Shown here piece by piece: positions 11,441-22,500 of a stretch of 64,000 nt of DNA. Numbering within the stretch: the stretch's first letter is position 1; every line of letters begins with the position of its first letter. Position numbers and translations under genes: made by a program. The notes below the pieces were generated by a model. That model saw nothing but the letters and a program-made list of their open reading frames with translations. It did no database searches and was not told the origin of the DNA. Origin of the DNA: Solanum dulcamara (Eukaryota > Streptophyta > Magnoliopsida > Solanales > Solanaceae); NCBI RefSeq assembly GCF_947179165.1, contig NC_077248.1, positions 51,861,732 to 51,925,731 of the forward strand, in the 5' to 3' direction.

Positions 11441-12689
11441 AAATTCAGAATGGAGGCGAAAACTGGATACTCAGATGCTCACAAATAATTTATCCCCGAT
11501 GGAAAATTCAAAACCGAAGCGGCAAGGGTATGATCCCAAGGTCAAGTATCGCCAATGCATCTCGAAAGATACAATCATACCAAGGTATTAATAAAGGTAT
11601 TCTTAATAGCAAGGTTATCGTCTAACTAAGGCCAAACTACCATGCACTAGCCTGTTGCACTATTATACAAGGATCTAAGCTCGCCAGAGTGATGCCGGGT
11701 ATCTAAAACAAGTTTACAATCTACACTAAGGCCAACATACTCCACTATAAAAATAGCATAAGAATTCAGCTCCTCTTACAATACAAACAAATAACGGAAA
11801 GGAACACATGCTTCCAATTACCAAAAACCCAATAAAAGCCTAAAACATGATTTTTAACACCTAAGACATAAAAATAAGCTACCCAATCCAAATTTCATCT
11901 ATTTAAACATGCTCTCACACATTCTATCTAAATATAAAGAAAGAAAAGTCGTAGACTATCTATAGGCTGAACAACTGCGCTCCAAATCACTGTGGCAGAG
12001 CTTTTTCCTTTTGAATGATTTTGAAATGCTGCCATGCTGTTAAAAATAGAATCACAATATTGTAATGGTCATTTAGACACTACTTTTATAATTTTTGGAG
12101 ACAGACCAATTTCGACGTCTAAAATGGAAAATTTGGGACACACATTCGAAATTTCAGAATTGACCCCAAAAATAGGTTCTAAACAGCACCCCTAGCTAAA
12201 AGATCAAATTACAACACAATTCGGGGTGGAAAAATAATAGGAGACGATCATGCAATAACATATTCATAATTCAAACTAAAAAGGTAAAAATGGCATCATC
12301 TTTGATTAATAATTTCTAAAAAATGAAACTCTCTCAATCCAAAAAAATTACACCATGATGTTCCATGCGGAAAACCCACAACTTAGCCTAAAAAATTACT
12401 AAAAATGGAGCTCAAATGATCAAGATACAATCTCCCAAAATTCAATAAAATATCAATCCAAAAATGACTAAGGTCAGTAGCTAATTTCATAAATTTACCT
12501 CACACTAAACTCCCCCCCCCCCCCACACACATAAGATTTTGACTTACCAACAGATTGCCCATGGAATTCTCTTGAATTTTGACCTTTAAATCGCCTAATT
12601 TGAGCTTGTATTGACGAAGAAATTAAGGTTTGAAATGAAGAAGTGAAGCTGAAATTCGTTCTTGGTCTTTTATTAAAAGACCAAGATTT

Positions 12690-12925
12690 GGCCTTCGCGA
12701 ACGTGGCCTAAGTGGCCCGCGAACGCGGAGGTCAGGAAGCTTGGCCTTCAGAATAGGCCAGATGCCCACAAACGCGAAGGCAAAAGCCTCACACCTCCAC
12801 AAACAGGGCCAAGGCCCCGCGAACACAGAGGCAAAACACACATACCTCAGCGAACGCGGCCATGGCACCACAAACACGAAGAACAAGAACCTCGATCCCC
12901 ACGAACATAGCCAGGGGCCCGTGAT
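12690..12925. repeat. Cluster of GCGAACGCGG motifs in the LTR
   Basis: At least seven degenerate copies of C-GCGAACGCGG-like text, spaced roughly 25-40 bp, form a G+C-rich island. The counterpart is at 20985-21220 in the 5' LTR. CpG decay to CA/TG explains most differences between copies (inference). Confidence 0.65.
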
Positions 12926-13589
12926 CGCAGAAAACAAAGTCTCCTATACTAGATATCAGCTAAAAAGCTAATATTTCTCAAGTTCAAATACTTCAACGAG
13001 GTGCTCAAAATTCTTTCGAAATTCCGTAAGTAAAAATGAGATATGCTACCCTACCAAATTTGATATTCTGGACTAAATAGCGCAGTCAAAATTTTCATAC
13101 GAGGTCATTACGACAGAAAGTGGGTTCCATACCCAAGGGATATTTTCAGTCAAATTTCATAATGAGTCTCAAAATTAGACTAGAAGCCTCGGAAAGTGAA
13201 CGAAGAATGTTGACAAAATTAAACCTTGAGCCAAATTTCAAAGGCAAAAGCGTCAAATGATCTCAAACTCGTACCGATTACCTCGGTACTCATGTTAACC
13301 ATGCTACTAGCCTAATTTGGTTATTCCGGAGCTGATGGAATCGTCACAATTCTGGTTTGAGGTCGTTTTCCTAAAATTATGACAGAAGGCAACTTTTCAA
13401 GCTATAAAACCTCCAAAATAGGAAAATGGTTCTAAAACCCAAACGAACAACTAGACGACCACGTTACTAGCGTCAATAGATCATAAATGACATGGGGTCG
13501 CTATAGGAATGCTCAAAACAACAAAACAGATGTAGTATTAGGAAAATGACCTGGAGGATCATTACAATATCCACTACTAAAAGAACTTT

Positions 13590-14060
13590 CATCCATAAAA
13601 GTAATGACAAGGATATACCTGGAGGCTCAAATAAGCTGGGGAACTTCTCCCGCATCTCCTTCTTAGTCTCCTAGATAGCTTCCTCAGACGATGGCACCAA
13701 TGGATCTTAACCACTAGGATGGACCTAGAACGAAGCTGGCGAATATCTCTGGCCAGATTAGCCACCGGCTCCTAAAAAAAGTCAGGCGATCATCCAACTC
13801 AACAAAACCATACTGAAGCATGTGGGACTCATCTGGAATGTACCGGTGCAGCATAAAAACATGGAAAATAGGGTGTATAGCTAAAAATACTAGAGACAAA
13901 GCCAACTCATAAGCAACCTCTCCAACTGTCCTCAGAATCTCAAAGGGCCCAATATACCTAGGTCTAAGCTTACCCCACCTACCAAATCTCATCACGCCCT
14001 TCAAGGGCGACACTCGCAAGAATACCCGATATCCAACCTCAAAGTGTAAGGGTTGGCGCC
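13590..14060 (-). pseudogene. Integrase C-terminus and chromodomain-like tail
   Basis: The frame at 14019-13714 begins LRVSPLKGVMRFGRWGKL-like text, then PRYIGPFEILRTVG, VAYELALS, HPIFHVFMLHRYI. This is the standard gypsy integrase C-terminal barrel. A frameshift then leads to RDIRQLRSRSI and finally MREKFPSLFE (13655-13626), the usual chromodomain-like end before the 3' LTR. In chromoviruses this tail directs integration to chromatin. Confidence 0.85.
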
Positions 14061-15080
14061 TGCGATCAACATAACTCTGGTGCCTACTCTGAGCTGTGCT
14101 CAGCCTATCCTAAATGGCCCAGACCTTGGCTATGGCATCCTAAAGTAAATTGGTGTTGTTCGGCCCAAGCTCTAAAGACTCAAACCAACCAACCAGAGTG
14201 CTACAACTCCGCCAAAGGCAAGTACTGCTCCTAATAACCTTGAAACTATAATACACAATCTCACAACATATCCTCTAAAACTTGAATAGTATGCTCTGAC
14301 TGACCATCGTCCTGTAGATGAAATGTCGTGCTAAGATCAACCTGGTATCCAACTTTCTCTGAAAGGCCTTTTAGAAACTAGAAGTAAACTAAGATCCCTT
14401 ATCTTATATAACGGACATCGGTACCCCATGCTGATGGACCTTCTCCTGAATATAGATCTGAGCTAGATGATCTGTAGTAAAAGTGGACCATACCGGTAGA
14501 AAATATGTTGACTTGGTCAGTCGATCAATGATGACCTAAATACCATTATTACCTCTGGGTTTCTAAGATAATCCCATCACAAAGTATATAGTAATTCGCT
14601 CCCATTCCCACTCGAGAATGGGTAATCTCTAAAACACTCCACCAGGCCATTGATACTTGGCTTTAACCTGTCGCAACTCAAATAACAGGATACATACTCA
14701 GTTATATCTCTCCTCATGCCGCACCACCAGTAATGCTACCTAAAATCCCGATACATCTTCGTGGTGTCCAGATAAATAGAGTACCTGGAATCGTGAGACT
14801 TGCATAGAATTAATTAAATAAAGTCTCTTATTTTGGGAAGATAAAGGCGACTAGCAAATCGTAGTACCCCATCTGAATCTATAAAAGCCTGTCCACCCTC
14901 GCCTCAAAACACCAACTCTCAAAGCTTTACCAATGCTCCATCCTTAAACTATTGGCCATGAATCGGATCCAATAGAGATAACCGAGCTCCCACAATAGCC
15001 AAAATCGATTCAAAATCTGAGATGTCCAACCTGACCATCCTATTAGCCAAAGACTGAATATCTAAGGCTAGGGGTCACTC
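14061..15080 (-). pseudogene. Gypsy integrase core, degenerate
   Basis: Reading downward in coordinate, recognisable pieces are DTTKMYRDFR and HYWWCGM (zinc-binding region), then STTFHLQDDGQSEHTIQVLEDML, here cited only as its core QSEHTIQVLEDML, and AQSRHQSYVDRRRQPL. The block with the last catalytic Glu is retained. In-frame stops and shifts interrupt the core in at least four places, so no integrase could be made. Confidence 0.8.
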
Positions 15081-16500
15081 CACAGTAGGTAAGTAAGCTA
15101 AACTACCCATTCTCCCTATCTTCCAGCTTAAGGCACCCGTTACTACATTCGCTTTGCCCGGATGGTAGAGGATAGAGATGCCATTATTGGCTAATAGCTC
15201 AATCCAGTACTGCTATCTAGAATTAAAGTCCCTCTGACTCATAATGTACTATAGGCTGTGGTGATCTATATATATCTCACAATGGACCCCGTCAAGTAGT
15301 GTCTCCACATCTTGAACGCGAAAACTATTGCCATTAACTCTAGGTTATGAGTGGAGTAGTTGCACTAGTGTGCTCTCAACTGTCTGGAAGCATAAGAAAT
15401 AACTCGGCCTCATTGTATCAGAACACACCCAAGACCCACACTCGAAGCATCATAATATACTGAAAAACTCTCACCCTTAAGGGGAAGAGTCAGAATAGGA
15501 GCGGTGGTAAGCAACTCCTTGAGCTTCCAAAAGCTCGACACACACTCCTCGAACCACACCAAAGGCACATCCTGATGGGTAAAATGGCTTAATGGGTTTG
15601 TAATGGTGGAGAAACCCTTGATGAAGCGCCTATAGTAACTAGCCAATCCAACGAAGCTCCGAATCTCTGTAACAGATATGGGCCCAGCTCAACCAAGAAT
15701 AGCCTCAATCTTTGCCGCATCTACCATGATACCCTCTTTGGATACCAAATTTCCCATAAATGCTATAGACTCTAACTAAAACTCGCACTATAAGAATTTA
15801 TCATAAAGCTACCAATTTGTCAAAGTCTGGAATACAACCCTTAAATATTGCACATGCTCCTCTCTACTCTGCGAGTACACTAGTATATTATCGATAAATA
15901 CAATCATGAAGGAGTCAAGATAAGGACTGAATACTCGAGTCATAAGGTCCATAAAAGTTGCAGAGGATTAGTAAGCCCAAAAGACATTACAAGGAACTGG
16001 TAGTGGCTATAATGAGTCCGGAAAGCAATATTAGGAATGTCAGTAGCTCTAATTCTCAACTGGTGGTAGCCATACCTCAAGTCAATCTTAGAAAACATGG
16101 AGGCACCCTCAAACTGGTAAAAACATCATCGATACGAGGCATAAGGTAACAATTTTTCAATGTCACCTTGTTCAGATGCTTGTAATCAACATATATCAGC
16201 TAAGTCCCATCCTTCTTCTTAACAAATAGGACTGGTACACCCTATGGCGACATACTCAAGCTAATAAAACCCTTACCTAGGAGATCGTCAAGCTGAAAAC
16301 TGAGCTCCTTGAGCTCTGCGGAGGCCATGTGGTAAGGTGGTATAAAAATGGGCTTAGTGCCCGGCTCCAAATATATAGTAAAGTCATTATCTCTCTTTGG
16401 AGGTAGGCCAGGTAGGTCAGTAGGGAAGACATCAATAAACTCTCATACCATAGGAACTGAATCGATAGAAGGGGCCTCACTAGACATATTACGGACATAC
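15081..16500 (-). pseudogene. Gypsy reverse transcriptase and RNase H, degenerate
   Basis: From the high coordinate: DVFPTDLPGLP, LEPGTKPIFIPPYHMA, ELKEL, LLGKGFI, PVLFVKKKDGT and the active-site block VFIDNILV at about 15884-15900. There the second Asp of the expected IDD is Asn (codon 15889-15887). MASYYRRFIKGFSTI at 15646 starts the connection domain, with PLKGESFSVYYDASSVGLGC as RNase H start and YHPGKANVV near 15150. Stops occur repeatedly. The Asp to Asn change alone should inactivate polymerisation. Confidence 0.85.
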
Positions 16501-16539
16501 TAAGTACGCCAAACACCCAGATACAACTAGGCATGGGGC

Positions 16540-16977
16540 TCACATAAAGGATATGATCCTAGTTGGTGAGCGACTATAAGCACCCCGCCATAAGACTGGG
16601 GGAATGCCAAGCATGGCTAATGTAACGGTCTTAGCATAACAGTCCAAAATCGCATAATGAGAAGATAGCCAATTCATGCCCAAAATAACATCAAAGTCTA
16701 GCATATCGAGTAAAATAAGATCTGCCTGAGTCTCATGCCCCTGAATAGTCACCACACAGGATCTACAAACCTGATCCACTACTAAAGAATCCCCCATCAG
16801 GGTCAAAACATGCAACGACACCTCAAGTGACTCATAAACAATACCCAGACAAGATGCAAAATATATAGACACATAGAAATACGTGGAACCTAGATCAAAT
16901 AAAGCTGAAGTAGTATGTTGAAAAATAAGGATAGTACCTATGATGACATTATTTGATGCCTCGGCCTCTTCCCTCAC
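16540..16977 (-). pseudogene. Gypsy aspartic protease
   Basis: The 145-codon open stretch contains SALFDLGSTYFYVS, where the retroviral-type protease has DSGS/T; Ser is replaced by Leu. The downstream DFDVILGMNWL and YAILDC blocks are standard for this domain. It lies between gag and reverse transcriptase, as expected for a polyprotein. Confidence 0.85.
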
Positions 16978-17089
16978 TAGAGAAGCATAGAAATGGCCTT
17001 ATTGGCCTCCCCCAAATCCATTTGCCCTACCTCCCCAAGGACCTCACCGAACACTCTATTGGCCATCGCCACCGCCTTGACCCCAATCT

Positions 17090-18430
17090 ACACCTTTGGA
17101 CCGAGGTGGTACTACTGTCAATAGTCTAGCCCAATTGGGACACTCTCTAGCATAGTGCACTAGTGAGCCACAATCAAAATATCCTGAAACTAAGTGGCCT
17201 ATGATAACTCATCTACAGTAGGAAGGAGGCGGACTCAATCCCCTCGAGTTCTGCCCTATGGTGAAACCCTCTGAACGAGGCTGACTACCCTCAGCTATTG
17301 GTAGGGCAGCCAAAACTGGCCAGCTGGACTAATCGTATTGGTACCTATCTTGCTGGATCCGCTGGCAGGTTTTTTCATAACTATCATGGCCCCTAGACTA
17401 GGACCCAATGTAGTTGCCCTGATGCATGGGTCTCTTATCGCTGCCCCTTTAGGCCTGGCGATGAATGATCTCTATCATGTGGGGATGATCCACTACATCC
17501 AGAAAAGAGAGGCTCATAAAAACCAAGTGCTCGGTCCCCAACCTTAGGTAGGGACATAACCCATGCACAAAGCATCGTACCCGCTCCTCCTTAGTGGGTA
17601 GAAGCATAGTAGCATGCCGGGATAGCTGGTGGAATTTGGCCTCGTACTCGGTGATCGTCATCTGACCCTGGTCTAACTGAGTTAACTGATCTGAGAGTCG
17701 GTCCCTAAAGTTCCTAAGGATGTACCTGGCCATAAAGGCCTCCGATAACTGATCCGATGTCAACGGTGGTGATTAGTTGGCCTGGTCTGCAAATAAGAAT
17801 GCCACCACTGACTAGACGACCCTTAGAACTGGTGAACGGTGAAATTGACGCCTCTGGACTCCACAAGACCTAAAGAGTAGAGCTTCTCTTGGCAGGTAAT
17901 CAAAAACTCCATGTCATCCTCTCTAATGGCTCCAAAAAATATCAGGGGAAACAACCTCTAAAAGACCCCCAACATTTTCTGCTCCTATACTGACATGACA
18001 AACTCCAAAACTATGGGCGGAGTGCAATAAATAGTGGAGATGACTGAACATTCGGAGTTGGCTGGGCGTGCGTATCCCGCAGTGCTAGTATATCTGCCGC
18101 TAGAGCTGAGGCATGTGGTATAACCCCAATAACCGTGAGGAGCTGTGCAATTGCTGCCTTTAGTGCTGGGGTCATAACTGGTGCAGCTGGAGGCTGTGCG
18201 GTTGGTGGTGGTCCCTCCGGTTAAGGAGGAATAGGGGCGTCTTGATGCTCCTCTACATGCTCCAGAACTATCTCTGGGTCTAGGGCTGGTGCTTTTCCCC
18301 TACCTATTCCATGGGGATGGCCTCTATGCCTGCCCGTCCCTAGTGGGTCATCACCTTCGGTGGTACCATGCATACGAACCATCCATGCGAAATAGTGGAA
18401 TAAATAAGATTCAGGAAACCAATAAGACAC
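17090..18430 (-). pseudogene. Gypsy gag, degenerate
   Basis: The N-terminal region is at 18430-18221 (MVRMHGTTEGDDPLG). The retrotrans_gag core is at 17763-17449: LSEAFMARYILRNFRDR, ITEYEAKFHQLSRHA, RCFVHGLCPYLRLG. A degenerate zinc knuckle near 17190-17145 reads FDCGSLVHYARECP and lacks its first Cys. It would form the particle shell; stops and shifts prevent this. Confidence 0.85.
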
Positions 18431-18571
18431 AAAACTGTACGATATGATACAACATAGAGAACGTTCCTAATGACATCCTGTAGCCTCCCAAAGATAAGTT
18501 ACAGACGTCTCCGCAACAATCCGCGAGACTCTACTAGATGTTAGCTTTGTACAAGTGAGACCAACGAACCT

Positions 18572-18586
18572 GGGGCTATGATACTA
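18572..18586 (-). promoter_or_regulatory. Primer-binding site (tRNA-Met type), mutated
   Basis: On the - strand TAGTATCATAGCCCC starts four bases after the 5' LTR end. It differs from TGGTATCAGAGCCCC at two positions. It confirms that the right-hand LTR is the 5' one. Confidence 0.75.
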
Positions 18587-18589
18587 ACT

Positions 18590-21500
18590 TGTCATGACCC
18601 AATTCTCCAGGTCATGATTGCTCATATTATACTCCACCAGTAGGTAAGTCAACTCGTAAACTCGGAATGGAAAGTAATGGGTTTAAGAGCAGAAACTAAT
18701 CAAGAATGGAAAATGCCAAAATAACCAAAATAAATTAGTAGAAGCAAAACCAAAACCTGATATATACAACTAAAGATCCCTCCCAGAATGTGGAAGTCAC
18801 AAGTATAGAGATACTACAAAATAAAATATGATACAAGTCCCAAAAGTGGGCCGAAAATATATACAATAACTGGTTAATCTCAAAAAGACAAAAGACAGGT
18901 CATCCATACTGAAGGAGACAGAAATGATCTCAAAACTTCAAGTGCTCACCCTGGTCTCCGAAGCTAACTACAACAGGCTCGATCTATCTGTGGCGGTAGC
19001 TCCTACTTGATCCTATATCATGAAAGAAGATGCAGAGTGTAGTATGAGTACCAAGACAACAAGTTACCAGTAGACATCATAGCCCGAGTGCGTAGGAAAG
19101 GTTAAAACAATGTGAAAAAAAGAAATAAGCCTAAATAGGAGTCATCATAAGTATCTAAAGAGAAAGAAGTACTATCCAAGAGAATCATAGCTAACTACAC
19201 CCAACTGGGATCCCATAAGCCTATCTGGGACACTAGTGCGCAAGTTAATAAAATCTAGATGGATCCCCATAAACCCGCTGAGTACACAGAATAGCTACAA
19301 CTACCAAGGCTAAGAACCAAGATTCTTTGATGCCAATAATCGAAGAACCACGTCATTTCCAAACTTAGAATCTCCAAGAATCGATGAACCAGGAATGCTT
19401 TAGGGGTTGAAGCTAGGACTGGGACCTAGATGCTCACCCAAATATTCAATGTGGCCAAGGCCAAGACTGGGTACCCGGATGCTTGTCATAATACATCGGT
19501 ACAGTCGAGGCCAAGGTTGGGTACCCGGATGCTTGCCGTAACACATCGGTATGATCGAGGCAGGGGTTGGGTACCTGAATGCTTTTCGAAACACATTGGT
19601 ATGATCGAGGTCGGGGCTGGGTACCCAAATGCTCGTTATACTAGCAAGCCAGCAGAGGTCGGAGTTGGGTACTAGGATTCTCCCTAATGGAAAATTTAGA
19701 ACGGAGCCCGAGGCTGGATATCCGAATGCTCATAGATAATTTATCCCAAGTGCCAAATATTCTCCTTTTCAACTCGATGCTAATAGTTTCGAGAATCACC
19801 TTTCTAATAAATCAATTGATATACCGCTGAATCTTGAACTACAGCCCAAATAGTATGATCCCAAGTCAAGTATCGTCGAGCCTCTCACAAGTCATAATCG
19901 TACCCAGGTATGGATAAGGGTATTATTAAGAGCAAAGTTATCGCCTAGCTAAAGCCAAACTACCAGGCACTAGCCTACTGCACCATTCTACAAGGATCTA
20001 AGCTCGCCAAAGAGGCGCTAGGGAAGCTAAAGCAAGCTTACAACCTACACTAAGGACAACATACTCCACCATGACAACATCATAAGCATTCAACACCTCT
20101 TACAATACTAACAAATAACGAAAAGGAACACATGCTTTCAATTACCCGAAAAACCCAATAAAAGCCTAAATCATTATTTCTAACACCTAAGATATAAAAA
20201 TAAGCTACCCAACCCAAATTCCATCTCTTTCAACATGCTCTCACACATTCCAGCTCAATCTAAAAAAAGAAAAGTCATAGCCTACCTGTAGGCTGAACAC
20301 GAGTGCTCCAAATCACCTAGATCTTTTCCTTTCCGAATAGCCTCAAAATGCTGCCACGCTATCAAAAATAGAATTACAACGTCGTTACAATTATTTAGAC
20401 ACTAATTTTATAATTTTCAAAGACGGACCAATTTTGGGGTCTAAAATGGAAAACGTGGGACTAGCATCTGGAATTCTGGAATTGACCCCCAAAATAGGTT
20501 CTAAATAGTACCCCCAAGCTCAAGGATCAAATTACAACACAATTCGGGGTGGAAAATCAATGTGAGAATGCTCATAATTCTGACAAAAAAGGTGAAAATG
20601 GCAGGATCTTTGATTAATAAATTCTCAAAAGAGAAACTCTCCCAATCCAAACAAATTATACCATGATGTTCCTTTCAAAAAACCCTATAACTTAGCCTAA
20701 AAAATTACTAAATACGGAGCTTAAATGATCAAGATACAATATTCCAAAGTTCAACAAAATATCAATCCGAAAATGACTATGGTCAATAGCTAATTTCGTA
20801 AATTTACCTCACACAAAACTTCCCTGCAAGAGTCTGAGCTTACCAACGGATTCCCCACAAAATTCTCTTAAATTTAGACCTTTAAATCGCCTAATTTTAG
20901 CTTGTATTGAAGGAGAAATCGAGGTTTCAAATGAAGAAGTAAAGCTGAAATTCGTTCTTGATCTTTTATTAAACGACCAAGATTTGGCCTTCGCGAACTC
21001 GGCCTAAGTAGCTTGCGAACGCAGAGGTCTGGAAGCTTGTCCTTCGTGAATGCATCCAGAGGCCCACGAACGTAGAGGCAAAAGCCTCACACCTTCCCAA
21101 TCGTGTCCAAGGCCCCGCGAATGCTAAGGCAAAACACACATACCTCCGCGAACACGGACATGGCCCCGTGAACATGGAGAAAAAGAGCCCGCGTCTCTAC
21201 GAATACGGACAGGAGCCCGCAATCATGGAGAAAAAAGTCTCATGCACCAAATATTAGCTAAAAAGTTGATGTTTCTCAAGTTCAAATATTCCGACAGGGT
21301 GCTCGAAATTCGTTTGGAATCCCATGCGTGCAAATGAGATATGCTACCCCACCAAATTCGATGTTCCTGACTCAATGGCGCAGTCTAAATTTCCATACCG
21401 AGGTCGTTACGACTGAAAGTGAGTCCCACACCCTAGGGCCATTTTGAGTCAAATTCCACAACGGGCTTCGGGATTAGATCAGAAGCCTCGAGAAGCGAAT

Positions 21501-21913
21501 GAAGGGTCATTCTAGACCAAACTCGATATTTCGGAGCTAACCACACTGTCAGAATTTTCATCTGAGCAACCATGGGCCAAATTTCAAAGGCAAAAGCGCT
21601 AAATGGTCTCAAACTTGTACCGATTGCCTCGATACCTATGTCAACCATGCTACTAGCCTAATTTGGTTATTCCGGAGCTGATTGGAACCGTCAGAATTCC
21701 GTTCTGTGGTCATTTTCTTGAAGTTATGATCGAAGTCAAATTTTCAAGCTATAAAAGCTCTAAAATAGGGAAATGGGTCTAAAATTCAAATGAGCGACCA
21801 GGCAACCGCGCTACCGGCGCGAGCAGGTAATAAATGACCTGGGGTCGCTATAAAAATGCTCTAAATGATGAAATGGATGCAGTATTAGGAAAATGACCTG
21901 TAAGGTCATTACA
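18590..21913 (-). repeat. 5' LTR of the gypsy element
   Basis: It is 3324 bp, starts (window sense) TGTCATGACCCAATTCTCC and ends TGTAAGGTCATTACA. It pairs with 10345-13566 and contains the same two internal arrays: the TACCCGGATGCTTG-type array at about 19449-19690 and the GCGAACGC cluster at 20985-21220. Confidence 0.9.
19449..19690. repeat. Tandem repeat of about 60 bp inside the 5' LTR
   Basis: Four units have the pattern GAGGCCAAGGTTGGGTACC, CGGATGCTTGCCGTAA, CACATCGGTATGATC. It matches the array at 11206-11440. Unit number is similar, so there has been no large expansion since insertion. Confidence 0.75.
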
Positions 21914-22090
21914 GTTAAATTCTATTACTTTTCCGCACTTGAGTAATCATAATGATTCCCATGGAATGAACTTATACTTGTCTTACTTCCGCATTTAACT
22001 ATTTTATCTTTGAACTAGTTTGGTTGGTGATTTTACTTACCTACTAAGTAGAGGAGACATCATGACCCTTATGAATTTTGGGTCCCGACA
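21914..22090 (+). repeat. Older gypsy LTR fragment, right piece
   Basis: It continues the piece ending at 10344: TTCCGCA twice, TTGGTTGGTGATTTTACTTACC, then ATTTTGGGTCCCGACA, a typical LTR 3' end for this group on the + strand. Joining 10344 to 21919 after removing the nested element and one target copy gives a sensible LTR 3' end. Confidence 0.6.
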
Positions 22091-22187
22091 TAATTTCTTC
22101 CAACAATATACACTCAAAGTAAACTTGTGTGTGTATGCTTTTTTAATAAACTAGTAAAATATACGTGCTTTGCACGTGTGTATAGCG

Positions 22188-22223
<36 letters not shown>

Positions 22224-22263
22224 AATAATATATATATATATATATCTCGTTATTGATATCAAA

Positions 22264-22302
<39 letters not shown>

Positions 22303-22500
22303 CACTATATATATATATATATATAAATCTCGTTATTGATATCAAAAATAAAAATTAATTTGTATTGATATATGAAAACACACTATAAACGATAATGTAA
22401 AGAAAAAACAAACATTTTATTATACATGAACATAATAATATAACACAAATACTTATAACAAATTAACAATAACAGAAAGGATAAGATTATGATAAAATAT
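22091..22500. repeat. AT-rich spacer with TTA/AAT/TA microsatellites and a duplication
   Basis: A (TTA)n run at 22188-22219 passes into (AAT) and (TA) runs. After CTCGTTATTGATATCAAAAAT there is an (AAT)n run at 22262-22301, another (TA)n and a second copy of CTCGTTATTGATATCAAAAAT at about 22328. The block is thus a tandem duplication of about 80 bp containing microsatellites. A short palindrome ACGTGCTTTGCACGT lies at about 22164-22178. No gene. Confidence 0.75.

Larger units (their letters stand above)
10345..13566 (-). repeat. 3' LTR of the gypsy element
   Basis: It begins (window sense) TGTCACGATCCAATTTTC and ends GAGGATCATTACA. It aligns over its length with 18590-21913, sharing the block with a repeated TACCCGAATGCT-type unit and the block of CGCGAACGCGG motifs. 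About 100 bp present in the other LTR near 19757-19853 are missing here around 11503. A homopolymer of 14 C lies at about 12511-12524. Confidence 0.9.
10345..21913 (-). mobile_element. Complete-length gypsy chromovirus-like element (- strand), dead
   Basis: Two long LTRs (10345-13566 and 18590-21913) flank gag, protease, reverse transcriptase, RNase H and integrase, all reading on the - strand. The 5' LTR is therefore the right one. The ends are TGTAATGACC and GGGTCATGACA/GATCGTGACA in element orientation. Flanking 5-mers are GTTAT (10340-10344) and GTTAA (21914-21918), a target duplication with one mutation. The domain order with a C-terminal chromodomain-like tail and LTRs above 3 kb suggests the Del/Tekay group. 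Stops in every domain show it is not autonomous. Confidence 0.9.

Noticed and set aside
11200..11625. 141-codon + strand frame
   Set aside because: It runs through the ~60 bp tandem array of the LTR and encodes imperfect repeats of it; there is no counterpart of equal length in the other LTR.
12623..12971. Overlapping 104- and 76-codon frames on both strands
   Set aside because: They lie in the GCGAACGCGG cluster of the LTR; the G+C-rich repeat lacks stops. The other LTR has a shifted, shorter equivalent.
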